From assembly GCA_947381965.1 (NCBI GenBank), contig CANCXX010000019.1, positions 18,654-82,653 on the forward strand: DNA of 64,000 nucleotides. Reading direction: 5' to 3'. The position numbers were made by a program, and so were the translations under genes. Each line of letters starts with the position of its first letter. Positions within the stretch are counted from its first letter, which is position 1. The notes beneath the pieces were generated by a model. It was given only the letters and a program-made list of their open reading frames with translations. It made no database searches and was not told the DNA's origin. Below, in pieces: positions 45,729-55,712 of the stretch. The stretch comes from an uncultured bacterium (lineage in GTDB: Bacteria; Bacillota; Clostridia; Lachnospirales; Lachnospiraceae).

Positions 45729-47939
45729 TTAAAGCTGTATCACGCAACTATCCGCCTCATTACTGCTGCTGTTCCCAATAATAATCCGTACCTGAAATCC
45801 CCTGTTAATTCTTTCCATATTTTTTCCATAAAAAGAAAATTTTTCACACCCTACGGTAAAGTTTACACCTATCTTCTCTCCTGGTTTCAAAAATACCTTT
45901 TTAAATCGAATTAATTCCTTTGCCGGACGTACAACCGGCGCACATATTGTCTCAGCATAACACTGAATTACTTCTGCCCCTGGAACCGCTCCTGTATTTT
46001 CTACTTTACAGGAAACACATACATTTTCATTTTCCGCCGCATATACGTGAAAATCTGAAATCTCAAAACTTGTATATGTCAGTCCATATCCAAATGGATA
46101 CAACGGCGTATTGGGGATATCCATATACCTGCTGACAAAGCGATCATCCGGGTTACTTTTGGAAAATAAATGCCCTGTAGTCATATCCCAATAGCTAATT
46201 GGAACTTGCCCTACACACCATGGAATGCTGACAGAAAGTTTGCCTGACGGACTTTCCATACCATATATCAGGCTGACAATAGCCTCTGCTCCCAATGTTC
46301 CTGGTCTCCAGACAATTAGTACCGCCCTGGATTTTTCTGATATTCTTCTTAAATCCAACGGCCTGCCTGTCAATATCACTGTAATAATTCTTGATGTACG
46401 CTCCGTAATCCTTTCAAACAGTTCCATCTGTTCCTTGGGCAGAGAAAGAAATGCTCTGCTTGCCGCCTCTCCTGACTGAGCCTCATGTTCTCCCAAAACC
46501 ATCACAACAGTATCATCTGCTCCAATTCTATCCAAAGATAAATTCTCCGTATTATAGTCTTTCTCCGTGACGTATGGAGCTTTTGCCTGCCATATTTTGC
46601 ACTCTTCATCTGATAGAATACTGCACCCCTGAATACATTCTGCCTGGATTTCTTTTTTATTTAAAGCTTCCTGAATCGTATCTACATCTGAATGCTTTCC
46701 AAAAATTGCCCACCTGCTTAAAAGTTCTTGTGACTTTACATACGGCCCCACCCAGAAAACTTTTTCCTTATGTTTTAGAGGTAAAATATTTTCATTTTTT
46801 AAAAGCACACAACTTTCACATGCCAGCTGAAACGCCGTAGATTTTACATCCGGGGATATGACAATGTTTTGTTTGATTCCCGAAAATGGATTTTCAAAAA
46901 GACCCAGACGATTCTTCATTTCAAGAATTCTCCATACACATTCATCAATCAATGCTTCCGGCAAGTCTCCATTTTTCACAAGCTCCTCCAGCCAGAACAT
47001 ATAGGCCGGACTCATCATATCAATATCAACGCCTGCCTCCGCTGCTGCATATGCGGCTTCCTTCTGCCCTGATACCACTCTCTGCTCTTCCAGCTGGCCA
47101 ATTGATCCCCAATCGGAAATAATGACTCCTTCAAATCCTTCCTGTTCCCGTAAAACATGCTTAAGCAGTTCTTTGTTCCCACTGACAGGTTTTCGATCTA
47201 TGGCATTAAAGGCACTCATGACCATTGCTGGACGCGCCTTAAGCGCCATCCTAAATGGCTTCAAATATTGCTCTGTAAAAGTACGCTGGGATATTTCCAC
47301 ATCATTATATTCTCTTCCGGCGTTCACTGCACCATATCCTGCAAAGTGCTTTAAACACCCTGCCATCCCATCGTCTGATATTTCCCTTGAAAAATGCTTT
47401 TCTTCATAACCATCCTTTGAAATTTCTGATTTTTGATACCCTTCCAGCATAGCCCTGCCCATAACTCCGTTTAAATATGGATCTTCCCCGAACGACTCCA
47501 TAATTCTCCCCCATCTTGGATCGCGGGATACATCAATCATAGGAGAAAATGTAGCTTTTATGCCCTGGGAAGATGCTTCAGAAGCTGCGGACATGGCAGC
47601 CTTCCGCACTAACTCCGGATGAAAAGAACATGCCTGTCCTAAGGGAATTGGGAAAATTGTTCTGCACCCATGAATGATATCCGCCATAAATAAAAGTGGA
47701 ATATGGTGAGGATGTTCTTCCACATACTTTTTTTGAACCTCGTATATTTTATCTGCTCCAATCATTCCAAGAACAGAACCTGCATATTTAATAATCCATT
47801 CCGGCGGTAAATCCTCCCCAACCGCACCTGTAAGTACGGCCTGTTCATCAAAATATACCCCTGTAAGCTGTATCATCTGGCCAATTTTTTCTCTCAGCGA
47901 CATTTCTGATAAGAGGTGTTTCAATTGTTTTTCATTCAT
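45729..47939 (-). CDS. Glycoside hydrolase family 3 (beta-glucosidase-like)
   Basis: 736 residues. TIM-barrel domain with PMIDVSRDPRWGRIMESFGEDP, KHFAGYGA and the nucleophile Asp276 in GVIISDWGS; the second alpha/beta domain follows at ~380-590, and a C-terminal fibronectin III-like domain ends the protein. There is no signal peptide, so it acts on imported glycosides in the cytoplasm. The ATG at 47939 follows AAGGAG; an open frame to 47963 overlaps that site. It is the last gene of the YesMN/Lpl locus. Specificity (glucoside or xyloside) cannot be read. Confidence 0.92.
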   Translation of the reverse strand: MNEKQLKHLLSEMSLREKIGQMIQLTGVYFDEQAVLTGAVGEDLPPEWIIKYAGSVLGMIGADKIYEVQKKYVEEHPHHIPLLFMADIIHGCRTIFPIPLGQACSFHPELVRKAAMSAASEASSQGIKATFSPMIDVSRDPRWGRIMESFGEDPYLNGVMGRAMLEGYQKSEISKDGYEEKHFSREISDDGMAGCLKHFAGYGAVNAGREYNDVEISQRTFTEQYLKPFRMALKARPAMVMSAFNAIDRKPVSGNKELLKHVLREQEGFEGVIISDWGSIGQLEEQRVVSGQKEAAYAAAEAGVDIDMMSPAYMFWLEELVKNGDLPEALIDECVWRILEMKNRLGLFENPFSGIKQNIVISPDVKSTAFQLACESCVLLKNENILPLKHKEKVFWVGPYVKSQELLSRWAIFGKHSDVDTIQEALNKKEIQAECIQGCSILSDEECKIWQAKAPYVTEKDYNTENLSLDRIGADDTVVMVLGEHEAQSGEAASRAFLSLPKEQMELFERITERTSRIITVILTGRPLDLRRISEKSRAVLIVWRPGTLGAEAIVSLIYGMESPSGKLSVSIPWCVGQVPISYWDMTTGHLFSKSNPDDRFVSRYMDIPNTPLYPFGYGLTYTSFEISDFHVYAAENENVCVSCKVENTGAVPGAEVIQCYAETICAPVVRPAKELIRFKKVFLKPGEKIGVNFTVGCEKFSFYGKNMERINRGFQVRIIIGNSSSNEADSCVIQL

Positions 47940-47968
47940 ATGTCTCTCCTTGATTAAAATCACGGAAA

Positions 47969-49045
47969 TCAGTCAAAATATATTGTCTCTCCACTTTCAG
48001 CCGAACGGTATATTGCCTCCAAAATTCGGGTAACTACAGCCGCTTGTTCGGGTTTTACTACCTGCTCTGCCCCATCAACTACTATATGGTAAAACAACTC
48101 CTGCTCCACATCAGCTTCCGATTTATTACTGCCTGCAAAAAAAGCTACTCCGCTTCCTGACAAATCAGGCTTTTCCACCACAGGCACATTATGATGTATC
48201 CGGTTAATCCGTAATCCATCCTTCATATCTGCTCCCGCCTTTGTTCCGCATAAACTTGTCTTTGCTTCATCAACTTCCAGTGTATTAAGCGCCCAGGAAG
48301 CTTCCAGTTCTATAACCGCTCCATTCTTCATACGGATAAATCCAAACGCTGAATCTTCAACTGTAAACTTTTCCGGATCCCAGTTTCCAAAAGCATTTCC
48401 CTGCTCTGTCTGATTGGACAGTTTATGAAAGGAAGCTCCTGTAACAGACTTCACATCATAATTATTCATCATCCAAAGTGTCAAGTCCAGTGCATGTGTC
48501 CCTATATCAATCAAGGGGCCTCCTCCCTGTTCTTCTTCATTTAAAAAGACGCCCCAGGTTGGCACTGCCCTTCTGCGAAGCGCATGTGCTTTTGCAAAGT
48601 ATATTTCCCCAAGTTCCCCATTCTTGCACATTTCCTGTAAGTATGCAGAATCCGGGCGATAACGGTTCTGATAAGCAATATTAAGAACCTTATGTGTTCT
48701 TTTTGATGATTTTATCATTTTTTCTGCTTCTTCATATGTTATCGCCATAGGCTTTTCACACATAACATCCTTTCCGGCCTCCATTGCTGCAATAGAAATT
48801 TCTGCATGTGAACGGTTTGGAGTTGTTACATAGACAACGTCCAAATCTTCCATCAGCAATTCTCTATAATTTTCAAACACTTTGGAATCCGGCAATCCAA
48901 ATTGTTTCTTTGAATCTTCAGCCCTCTGTCTTACAATGTCACAAAATGCTGTTATTTCAAATAAACCGCTTTTTAACATTGAGGGAAGATGTTTTGCATT
49001 AGCAATCCCCCCGCATCCTACGATTCCAGCCTTTAATTTTCTCAT
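47969..49045 (-). CDS. Gfo/Idh/MocA family oxidoreductase
   Basis: 358 residues. N-terminal Rossmann fold GIVGCGGIANAKHLPSML (6-23), the Lys-Pro motif CEKPMAITYEEA and the active-site His region GGGPLIDIGTHALDLTLW. The family oxidises or reduces sugars and inositols with NAD(P). It alternates with TIM-barrel isomerase-like genes in this operon: two Gfo/Idh genes flank two TIM-barrel genes. That set suits a 3-keto-sugar route (see findings). Start: GGAGG eight bases before the ATG. Confidence 0.9.
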   Translation of the reverse strand: MRKLKAGIVGCGGIANAKHLPSMLKSGLFEITAFCDIVRQRAEDSKKQFGLPDSKVFENYRELLMEDLDVVYVTTPNRSHAEISIAAMEAGKDVMCEKPMAITYEEAEKMIKSSKRTHKVLNIAYQNRYRPDSAYLQEMCKNGELGEIYFAKAHALRRRAVPTWGVFLNEEEQGGGPLIDIGTHALDLTLWMMNNYDVKSVTGASFHKLSNQTEQGNAFGNWDPEKFTVEDSAFGFIRMKNGAVIELEASWALNTLEVDEAKTSLCGTKAGADMKDGLRINRIHHNVPVVEKPDLSGSGVAFFAGSNKSEADVEQELFYHIVVDGAEQVVKPEQAAVVTRILEAIYRSAESGETIYFD

Positions 49046-49072
49046 AATTTTTCCTCCAGTTTATTTAACACT

Positions 49073-49993
49073 CTAAATTACAAATTGTTCCAGATACCTT
49101 TTGCTTAGAAGCAGGGCGTCCGTAATCCTCTCTTTTGAATTTTCAAATGCCTTATCTTCAATTTCAATACATGTGTACCCATTATATCCTATATCTGTAA
49201 GCGCGGAGACATATCTTCCCCAGTCCACATCTCCAAGTCCAGGTATTTTCGGCTGCATAAACTTAAGAGGATAGGCCATAATACCACAAGCATTCAGCTT
49301 ATCCGGATACAGTTTGATATCTTTATAATGAACATGGAATATCTTATCCTTAAACTCATAGATCGGATTAATATAATCAATCATCTGCCATATAAAATGG
49401 GATGGATCGTAATTTATTCCCAAATTATCGCTGCTTAAAATTCCAAAAACCTTTCTCCAGATTTCAGGCGTTGTCATTAAATTCTGTCCTCCAGGCCATT
49501 GTTCTGCGCCAAAGAGCATCGGACAGTTTTCAATTGCAATTTTTACATTATTCTTCTCTGCAAGTTTAATAAGGGGTGGCCAGATTTCTTTTACAAGTTC
49601 CATATTATCCTCTACATTTTTTGTCTGATCCCTTCCAATAAATGTAGTTACCATATTTACACCCAATATGGAACTTGCCTGTATCACATTTTCTAAATGC
49701 TTTATTGCCGCCATTCTTTTTTCCAGATTTCCATCCATAACATTCGGATAATATGCAAGGGATGAAATGTCAACCCCCTTCTTTTTGGCATAATCTATAA
49801 TATAGGCTGCATATTCACTATCCTCGTTTACTCTTTTTGCATCAATGTGGCTAACCCCTGCATACCGCCGTTCCGCCTTTTCTTTTGGCCAGCTTGCCAC
49901 TTCCACGCACTCAAATCCATGCTCTGATGCAAAATCTATCATTTCCTCATATGAATAGCTGTCAAGAATTGATGTTATAAATCCCAGTTTCAT
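49073..49993 (-). CDS. Sugar phosphate isomerase/epimerase family protein (TIM barrel, AP_endonuc_2)
   Basis: 306 residues. N-terminal strand KLGFITSILDSYSYEEMIDFASEHGFECVEV, inner strands IAIENCPM and YDPSHFIW, and CIEIEDK near the end supply the metal-binding Glu/Asp/His set of xylose-isomerase-like barrels. It follows the 292-residue relative by 28 bp. Exact reaction unknown: isomerase, epimerase, or glycoside-cleaving lyase as in C-glycoside pathways. Confidence 0.88.
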   Translation of the reverse strand: MKLGFITSILDSYSYEEMIDFASEHGFECVEVASWPKEKAERRYAGVSHIDAKRVNEDSEYAAYIIDYAKKKGVDISSLAYYPNVMDGNLEKRMAAIKHLENVIQASSILGVNMVTTFIGRDQTKNVEDNMELVKEIWPPLIKLAEKNNVKIAIENCPMLFGAEQWPGGQNLMTTPEIWRKVFGILSSDNLGINYDPSHFIWQMIDYINPIYEFKDKIFHVHYKDIKLYPDKLNACGIMAYPLKFMQPKIPGLGDVDWGRYVSALTDIGYNGYTCIEIEDKAFENSKERITDALLLSKRYLEQFVI

Positions 49994-50020
49994 TTAAAGT
50001 AACTCTCCTCATAAAAACGA

Positions 50021-50899
50021 TTAATTTTCCCACGGCACGGCTATAAACTCTCCGCCTCTGCACCATTTCAGATAACGAAGCGCATGTAACTGCCCTGTCA
50101 TCTCCCATTCTCCACAATAAACAGGATCATGATACCCCTCAATGCAGATATCATCCTCGTATCCATTTGCTCTCAATATAGATATAATGTCTCTCCAGTT
50201 TGTATCTCCGAATCCCGGCATTCTGTGCCATGCAAACGGAACTGCACCTGATATGCCTCCATGTCTGACTGCATCCCAGTCTATTGTCGCATCTTTTCCA
50301 TGCACATGTACTATTTTGCCGCACCACTTTCTTAACTGTTCTATAGGGTCAATCAGCTGTACCATCTGATGAGTTGGTTCCCATTCAAGTCCAAAATTCT
50401 TACTTTTTACCTCTTCAAACATTGCTTCCCATGCTCTGGGATGAAAACCAATGTTACAGGTTGCATGTTCCCAGGTACCATCCATAAGGCAATTTTCTAT
50501 TCCCAGCTTAATTCCCTTTTCTTCAGCAAGGTCTGCCAGCTCGCGAAAAACCTTTCCAAATTCCTGAAAGGCATCTTCAACCGGCTTTCCTTCCCAGGCT
50601 CCGGCAAATGTACTTACATGAGTCGCCCCAAAATTTTCTGCCGCACGAATCACATTTTCCAATGTTTTTCTATGTTCCGTATACTGAATTGGATTACAAT
50701 AATATCCTATCGTACTAATAGAAGACCCGCTCCTGGCAAGTATTTTTTCCGTTTTTAATGCCAGCTTCTGAAGATCGGTTCCTTCTAACGACATATGAAA
50801 ATTAATTGAAAACGTTTCAAAGCCTTTTCCTACAAAACTCGGAAGCCATTTTTCAGCCTTTGGACCTGGAATACATGTGCCTATTTTAATTTGTTTCAT
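50021..50899 (-). CDS. Sugar phosphate isomerase/epimerase family protein (TIM barrel)
   Basis: 292 residues, same superfamily as the next gene: HVSTFAGAWEG, KLGIENCLM, FGLEWEPTHQM, KIVHVHGKDATIDWD and ICIEGYHDPVY carry the metal ligands. It is only weakly similar to its neighbour, so the two are not a recent duplication. GGAGG precedes the ATG. Its place between Gfo/Idh oxidoreductases suggests sequential action on one sugar. Confidence 0.88.
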   Translation of the reverse strand: MKQIKIGTCIPGPKAEKWLPSFVGKGFETFSINFHMSLEGTDLQKLALKTEKILARSGSSISTIGYYCNPIQYTEHRKTLENVIRAAENFGATHVSTFAGAWEGKPVEDAFQEFGKVFRELADLAEEKGIKLGIENCLMDGTWEHATCNIGFHPRAWEAMFEEVKSKNFGLEWEPTHQMVQLIDPIEQLRKWCGKIVHVHGKDATIDWDAVRHGGISGAVPFAWHRMPGFGDTNWRDIISILRANGYEDDICIEGYHDPVYCGEWEMTGQLHALRYLKWCRGGEFIAVPWEN

Positions 50900-50932
50900 T
50901 TACACTTTCCTCCTTTTGGAAACCCAATATAG

Positions 50933-52003
50933 TTAAATTGAATCTGTAAAACCAATTACCTCATTTTGCTCTGCGGATTTAAATATGGCTTCCATTAATC
51001 TCATTACCCGCATTACTTGCGGAAGCTTAACCTCCGGCTTTGCTTTGTCCTGCAAAACTGCTGCCACATTTCTATGAAAATCTCCAATATCCCCGGAAAC
51101 CTTTGGTAATTCCTCAGTTACAATTGTATCTTCTCTTCTTGGCGCCATGGTTTTAGTCAGACCTGCCGCCGTTCGGACAGGCACAACAGCGCCTTCTGTT
51201 TTTCCTGTTATTCTGACAATTTTTCCATTTAAATCCCAATCTTCTATGACCATGGAACCATTTTCACCCAGAACATACCATCTCGGAAGAGCTGCAAAAT
51301 TGTTTGTTCCTACCTCCACCAATACTTCCATATTCCCTTCAAATTTCAGAAGCACTGTAAATCCATCATCCACTTCCTGATTGGTGATATAAGTAAGAGA
51401 AGCGTATACTGTCAGCAATTTTCTCTTTCCAGTTATACAAAGAATCTGGTCCAAAAGATGAACTCCCCAATCCAGAACCATTCCGCCTCCATGTTTTTTT
51501 TCTTTTCTCCAGTCGCCCGGAATTCCCCTTGAACCATGGACACGGCTTTCAATCCGAAACACATGACCTAGTGTATGTTCTTCCATTACTTTGCGTACCA
51601 TAAGAAAATCTTCATCCCACCGTCTGTTCTGATGAACTGTAAGCAATTTCCCGGTTTTTCTGGCTGCCTCTTCCATTTCCCCCAAATCCGCAACAGATAT
51701 TGTTACCGGTTTTTCAGAAATAACATTTTTTCCTGCAAGCATCGCTTTAATTGCAATAGGTTTATGGCTGTCATTGGGAGTTGCTATCAGAATAACATCA
51801 ATATCCGGGGCGTCCAGAATTTCCTGTTCTGATTCATATACATGGAATCCCATTTTAGCCGCTTTATTTCGTTTTTCTTCATTAATGTCATAAATTCCGG
51901 CTAATTGAATTTCAGGCACATTGGCAAGGATTTCCGTATGCCATTTTCCCATTCCGCCAAATCCAATCAGCCCATATACCACTTTTTTTTCTTTCACTGT
52001 CAT
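50933..52003 (-). CDS. Gfo/Idh/MocA family oxidoreductase
   Basis: About 356 residues. Rossmann motif GLIGFGGMGKWHTEIL, Lys-Pro motif SEKPVTISVADLGEM, HQNRRWDEDF and the active-site GGGMVLDWGVHLLDQIL. The ATG at 52003 follows AGGTG; an in-frame GTG lies at 52012. First of the two oxidoreductases, directly after the solute-binding gene (82 bp). The two oxidoreductases differ strongly and probably act on different positions or directions. Confidence 0.9.
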   Translation of the reverse strand: MTVKEKKVVYGLIGFGGMGKWHTEILANVPEIQLAGIYDINEEKRNKAAKMGFHVYESEQEILDAPDIDVILIATPNDSHKPIAIKAMLAGKNVISEKPVTISVADLGEMEEAARKTGKLLTVHQNRRWDEDFLMVRKVMEEHTLGHVFRIESRVHGSRGIPGDWRKEKKHGGGMVLDWGVHLLDQILCITGKRKLLTVYASLTYITNQEVDDGFTVLLKFEGNMEVLVEVGTNNFAALPRWYVLGENGSMVIEDWDLNGKIVRITGKTEGAVVPVRTAAGLTKTMAPRREDTIVTEELPKVSGDIGDFHRNVAAVLQDKAKPEVKLPQVMRVMRLMEAIFKSAEQNEVIGFTDSI

Positions 52004-52020
52004 ACTCCACACCTAATGGC

Positions 52021-52078
52021 AGCGGCTGGCATTGTCAGAATTTACACAAAATGACTTTTCTTCCAGCTGTCAGCCGCT
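52021..52078 (-). promoter_or_regulatory. Intercistronic inverted repeat after the LplA-type gene
   Basis: AGCGGCTG (52021-52028) and CAGCCGCT (52071-52078) are inverted repeats across 42 nt. As after the other binding-protein gene in this window, the stem could protect the upstream message. No T-run. Confidence 0.4.
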
Positions 52079-52084
52079 ATTTTA

Positions 52085-53788
52085 TTATTTTCCTAATTCT
52101 TTGCTGATTTCGTTAAGAATCTGGTCCCCTCCCTGGCTCTTCCAGTTCTCAACAAAAGTGTCAAATTCACTAATGTCTGCTTTACCCATAATGATTTTTG
52201 CAAATGTTTCTTCTTCCATTTTCTTCAGATTTGCCCACTTTGATTCCATAGTTTCCGTCTGTCCATTATACTTACTGTAGACAGGCACATATTCTTTGAC
52301 AAGTGACGCACCGCCGATCATAATAGCCACAAGTCTTGGAAGATTGCCCTTTGCAAGCTCACTGTCCAGATTCCATTTATCCAGACTAAAATCATCATAA
52401 GGCTCTTTTTTCAATTCTTTAATAGCTTCCATATCGCTTTTTAACAATTTGTGTGTTGAAAAATCTACATCTTCTATGGTAATCTCTCCTGCAAGATAAC
52501 TTGTCAGGATTTCATAAGAAACTTCAATCTCATCTGCATTATCATACCCATTATATAATGGATAGAAATCTGCTGTCCCCATTTCTGTAGAAGTCACACC
52601 TTCCTCTACCCACTTTTGTTCCTCAGAAATCAGATAATTAATAATTTTAAATGCTGCTTCAGGATTTTTACATTCTTTACTTGCAACAACATACTTTTTT
52701 GTTGGTTCAGCCATATGCGCATAGTAGTTTCCATCTTCGGAAAGAGGTGTAAAATATGCTCTCCAATCTGCAGAACCTGATAATGTCACATCTGCAAAGG
52801 TATAACCACTCCACCAGGGTCCAAAGAAAATTCCTACTTTTCCTGCCAAAAGCGGTTCTTTACTGTCACTTCGTACAAGCATTTCCGGGTCAATAAGACC
52901 GTTTTCATACAGCTTTGCAATATTTTCCAACGCCTCTTTTGTTTCTGGCTGGATAGAACCGTACTCAATGGTTCCATCCTCACCCTCAAGCCAATATTGT
53001 GGAAAAGACTTAAAGTGACTGAACAATGGGTCCAATCCAAACTGATTATCGCCAACACCATTAATATGGTCTGTATTTGCAGGTCCAAGAATACCAATTG
53101 TATCGTCCTCACCATTTCCATCCGGATCTTGTGTAACAAATGCCTCGGCTACTGCCATCATTTCATCCCATGTTCTCGGAACTTCCAAGTTAAGTTTATC
53201 CAGCCAGTCCTGACGAATCCACATCTCATTGACAACACCGCCTGTCATATTCGGTGCCGGAATTGCCATAATCTCTCCATTTTCATTTGTAATACATTTC
53301 ATAAGCTCTTCCCCGCCAGACTTCACATAACTCTTAAGAGCATCTGATGCGTAATCATCAAAATACTGGTCCAGAGGTTGAATCATGTCATATTTTAAAA
53401 GCGCCCTGTACTGTGTAGCATTTACATTCATAAGTTCCGGAACTGAGTTACTGCCAATGCACAGGCTCATTTTTTCATCATAATCTGAGCTTGATGCAAC
53501 CCAGTCATACACAACTTCAATATTCAGGTCTTCTTTCAGAAGTCTTGTGTAGGAATTGTCGTCGTAGGACATACCATCCGGTATCTTGGCATTTGGATTC
53601 ATCGCTCCTCCAAGATGCACCGTAACTGTTTCCGGATATTTTGCCAAGGGTAATTCTTCTTTAGAAGTACTTTCCGCTTCTTTTACTGCTGTTTTCTGTT
53701 CATCGTCAGATGATCCCCCGCATCCGGACAGAGAGCTTACCAGTATAGATGTAGCAGCTGCCAGTGAAATTATTCTTTTTAAGTTCAT
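52085..53788 (-). CDS. Extracellular solute-binding lipoprotein (LplA type)
   Basis: 567 residues. Lipobox LSGC (Cys23), then a mature domain with IGSNSVPELMNVNATQYRALLKYDMIQPLD, TWDEMMAVAEAF and KVGIFFGPWWSGY, as in LplA/YtcQ binding proteins of Firmicutes. It delivers an oligosaccharide or glycoside to the two permeases encoded next to it. AAGGAGG before the ATG. Confidence 0.9.
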   Translation of the reverse strand: MNLKRIISLAAATSILVSSLSGCGGSSDDEQKTAVKEAESTSKEELPLAKYPETVTVHLGGAMNPNAKIPDGMSYDDNSYTRLLKEDLNIEVVYDWVASSSDYDEKMSLCIGSNSVPELMNVNATQYRALLKYDMIQPLDQYFDDYASDALKSYVKSGGEELMKCITNENGEIMAIPAPNMTGGVVNEMWIRQDWLDKLNLEVPRTWDEMMAVAEAFVTQDPDGNGEDDTIGILGPANTDHINGVGDNQFGLDPLFSHFKSFPQYWLEGEDGTIEYGSIQPETKEALENIAKLYENGLIDPEMLVRSDSKEPLLAGKVGIFFGPWWSGYTFADVTLSGSADWRAYFTPLSEDGNYYAHMAEPTKKYVVASKECKNPEAAFKIINYLISEEQKWVEEGVTSTEMGTADFYPLYNGYDNADEIEVSYEILTSYLAGEITIEDVDFSTHKLLKSDMEAIKELKKEPYDDFSLDKWNLDSELAKGNLPRLVAIMIGGASLVKEYVPVYSKYNGQTETMESKWANLKKMEEETFAKIIMGKADISEFDTFVENWKSQGGDQILNEISKELGK

Positions 53789-53800
53789 TTTTTTCCTCCT

Positions 53801-54685
53801 TTATCCTTTTACTGACCCCAATGTAATACCCGAAACAAAATATTTTTGCAAAAACGGATATACAATCAATACCGGAATCATAGCAATAAATATTTTTGCT
53901 GCATCCAAAGACAGATTATTCAGTTTCATTGCCTGGGCAATCTGATCCACATTCATAGTAGAATAGTCCAATGTTACCACCATTTGCTGGATATAGGTCT
54001 GCAATGGATAACTGCTCTGTCTTGTACTTAATACCATTCCCTGAAAAAATTCATTCCAGTATTGAACAATCGTAAAGAGAACGATTGTCGCCACCATAGG
54101 TTTTGCTAAAGGTATGTAAAGTGATAATAAATTTGTCCAGGGACCTCCTCCATCAACAAAACATGCTTCCTCCAGTTCCACTGGAAGGTTCTTAAAAAAA
54201 TTTACTGCAAGAATCACATTAAACACCTGAAGTCCCATGCCAAGTACCAGCCCCCATATACTGTCCATAAGACCATAATTTTTCATTGCTATATACCATG
54301 GAACCGTGCCGCCATTAAACAACATACAAAATACTAAAATCCACATAAATATATCTCTTTTGGGAAATTGTTTCTTTGTCCTTGATAAAGGATATGCAGC
54401 CAAAAGAATACTGAATATACTGGCTGCTGTTCCAAGAATCACTCTTTTTACCGAAACAACAAACGCTCCAAAAAAGTCACCTTCTCCCATTATTTTTTTA
54501 TAGGAAAGAAGATTAAAACCAACCGGCCAGAACGCTACCTGTCCTGCATTTACGGCTTCCCTGCTGCTGACTGACACACACAGTACATACCACACCGGAA
54601 GAATGCAGATTAAAGTGATCATAATAAGGACCACAACATTCACTACATCGAAAATCTTTGATCCCAAACTTTTGTTTTCAATCAT
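53801..54685 (-). CDS. Carbohydrate ABC transporter permease (LplC type)
   Basis: About 294 residues, six helices, with the EAA loop EEACFVDGGGPWTNLLSLYIPLAKP and the C-terminal LQKYFVSGITLGSVKG typical of LplC/YtcP. The ATG at 54685 follows AGGAGG by six bases; an open frame to 54748 overlaps the upstream permease. No ATPase gene is nearby, so a shared MsmK-like ATPase is assumed. Confidence 0.9.
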   Translation of the reverse strand: MIENKSLGSKIFDVVNVVVLIMITLICILPVWYVLCVSVSSREAVNAGQVAFWPVGFNLLSYKKIMGEGDFFGAFVVSVKRVILGTAASIFSILLAAYPLSRTKKQFPKRDIFMWILVFCMLFNGGTVPWYIAMKNYGLMDSIWGLVLGMGLQVFNVILAVNFFKNLPVELEEACFVDGGGPWTNLLSLYIPLAKPMVATIVLFTIVQYWNEFFQGMVLSTRQSSYPLQTYIQQMVVTLDYSTMNVDQIAQAMKLNNLSLDAAKIFIAMIPVLIVYPFLQKYFVSGITLGSVKG

Positions 54686-54695
54686 GCCAAACCTC

Positions 54696-55586
54696 CTAAA
54701 ATAATTTATACCCGGTAAACTTGTCTGCCAGCCAATATCCCAGCGCAATCAACGCCATACTGATTACTGATTTAAACAAACCAACTGTTGTGGCTAATGA
54801 ATACTGAAGATTTTCCAGACCTGCCCGGTATACCCAGGTGTCAATAATATCTCCTGTGGAATAAACCAGAGGATTATAAAGGTTATAAATCTGGTCAAAT
54901 CCTGCATTTAACACATTTCCAAGAGACAATATTGCAAGAAGCGCCACTGTTGTCCGAATTCCCGGTAATGTTACATGCCATATCCTTTTAAATCTCCCTG
55001 CTCCATCTGCTGCAGCTGCTTCATATAAAGATTGATCCACCCCAAGGATTGCAGCCAGATAAACAACTGTATTATATCCAAACCCTTTCCATATATCAGT
55101 TCCTATCACCAGCGGCTGAAACAAATCAGGTTCCCCAAAAAAATTAACCGGAGCTCCTCCAAATATCTTGACCAGCTGATTAATCGGACCTGTATATCCA
55201 AAAATGTTCAAAACTATCTTTGCCAGGATAACCCATGACAAAAAATATGGAAGATATACAATTGTCTGTATTGGCCTCTTAATCTTTTTCAGACAAAGTT
55301 CATTTAGCAGCAATGCAAAAATCAGAGGAATAATTATATTTCCAATTATCTTGCCTACAGCAATTACAACTGTATTGCATAAAACCTGTCTGACATCACT
55401 CATTTGAAACATATACACAAAATTTTCCATTCCAACAAATTCCGAATGCAGGATTCCCTTGCCCGGATTATAATCCTGGAATGCCATGATAATACCAAAC
55501 ATGGGGACTATACTGAAGAAAAATAACCACAGCATTGCCGGTATTAACATAATGTAATAATGTTTCACAAACCTTTTGATATACAT
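54696..55586 (-). CDS. Sugar ABC transporter permease (LplB type)
   Basis: 296 residues, six helices. N-terminal FSIVPMFGIIMAFQDYNPGKG and EAA loop EAAAADGAGRFKRIWHVTLPGI are the LplB/YtcP-type signatures. GGGAGG precedes the ATG. It is the first gene after the terminator downstream of the YesN-type gene, so its own promoter is expected in the ~90-bp region 55587-55678. Confidence 0.9.
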   Translation of the reverse strand: MYIKRFVKHYYIMLIPAMLWLFFFSIVPMFGIIMAFQDYNPGKGILHSEFVGMENFVYMFQMSDVRQVLCNTVVIAVGKIIGNIIIPLIFALLLNELCLKKIKRPIQTIVYLPYFLSWVILAKIVLNIFGYTGPINQLVKIFGGAPVNFFGEPDLFQPLVIGTDIWKGFGYNTVVYLAAILGVDQSLYEAAAADGAGRFKRIWHVTLPGIRTTVALLAILSLGNVLNAGFDQIYNLYNPLVYSTGDIIDTWVYRAGLENLQYSLATTVGLFKSVISMALIALGYWLADKFTGYKLF

Positions 55587-55678
55587 AAATGAACCTCCCT
55601 TCTTTTGTTTTAGTTTAGTATTTGTCCCCTCTTCCCACCAGATAATATTGTTTCTAATTTTACAAATAATTTTTTAAT

Positions 55679-55712
55679 AAAAAAAAATGTCCGAATTAAA
55701 TCAGACATTTTT
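55679..55712 (-). terminator. Rho-independent terminator overlapping the end of the YesN-type gene
   Basis: On the minus strand AAATGTC...GACATTT arms enclose the stop codon (TGA, 55703-55701) and are followed by nine T. The transporter genes downstream must then be read from their own promoter or by readthrough. Confidence 0.75.
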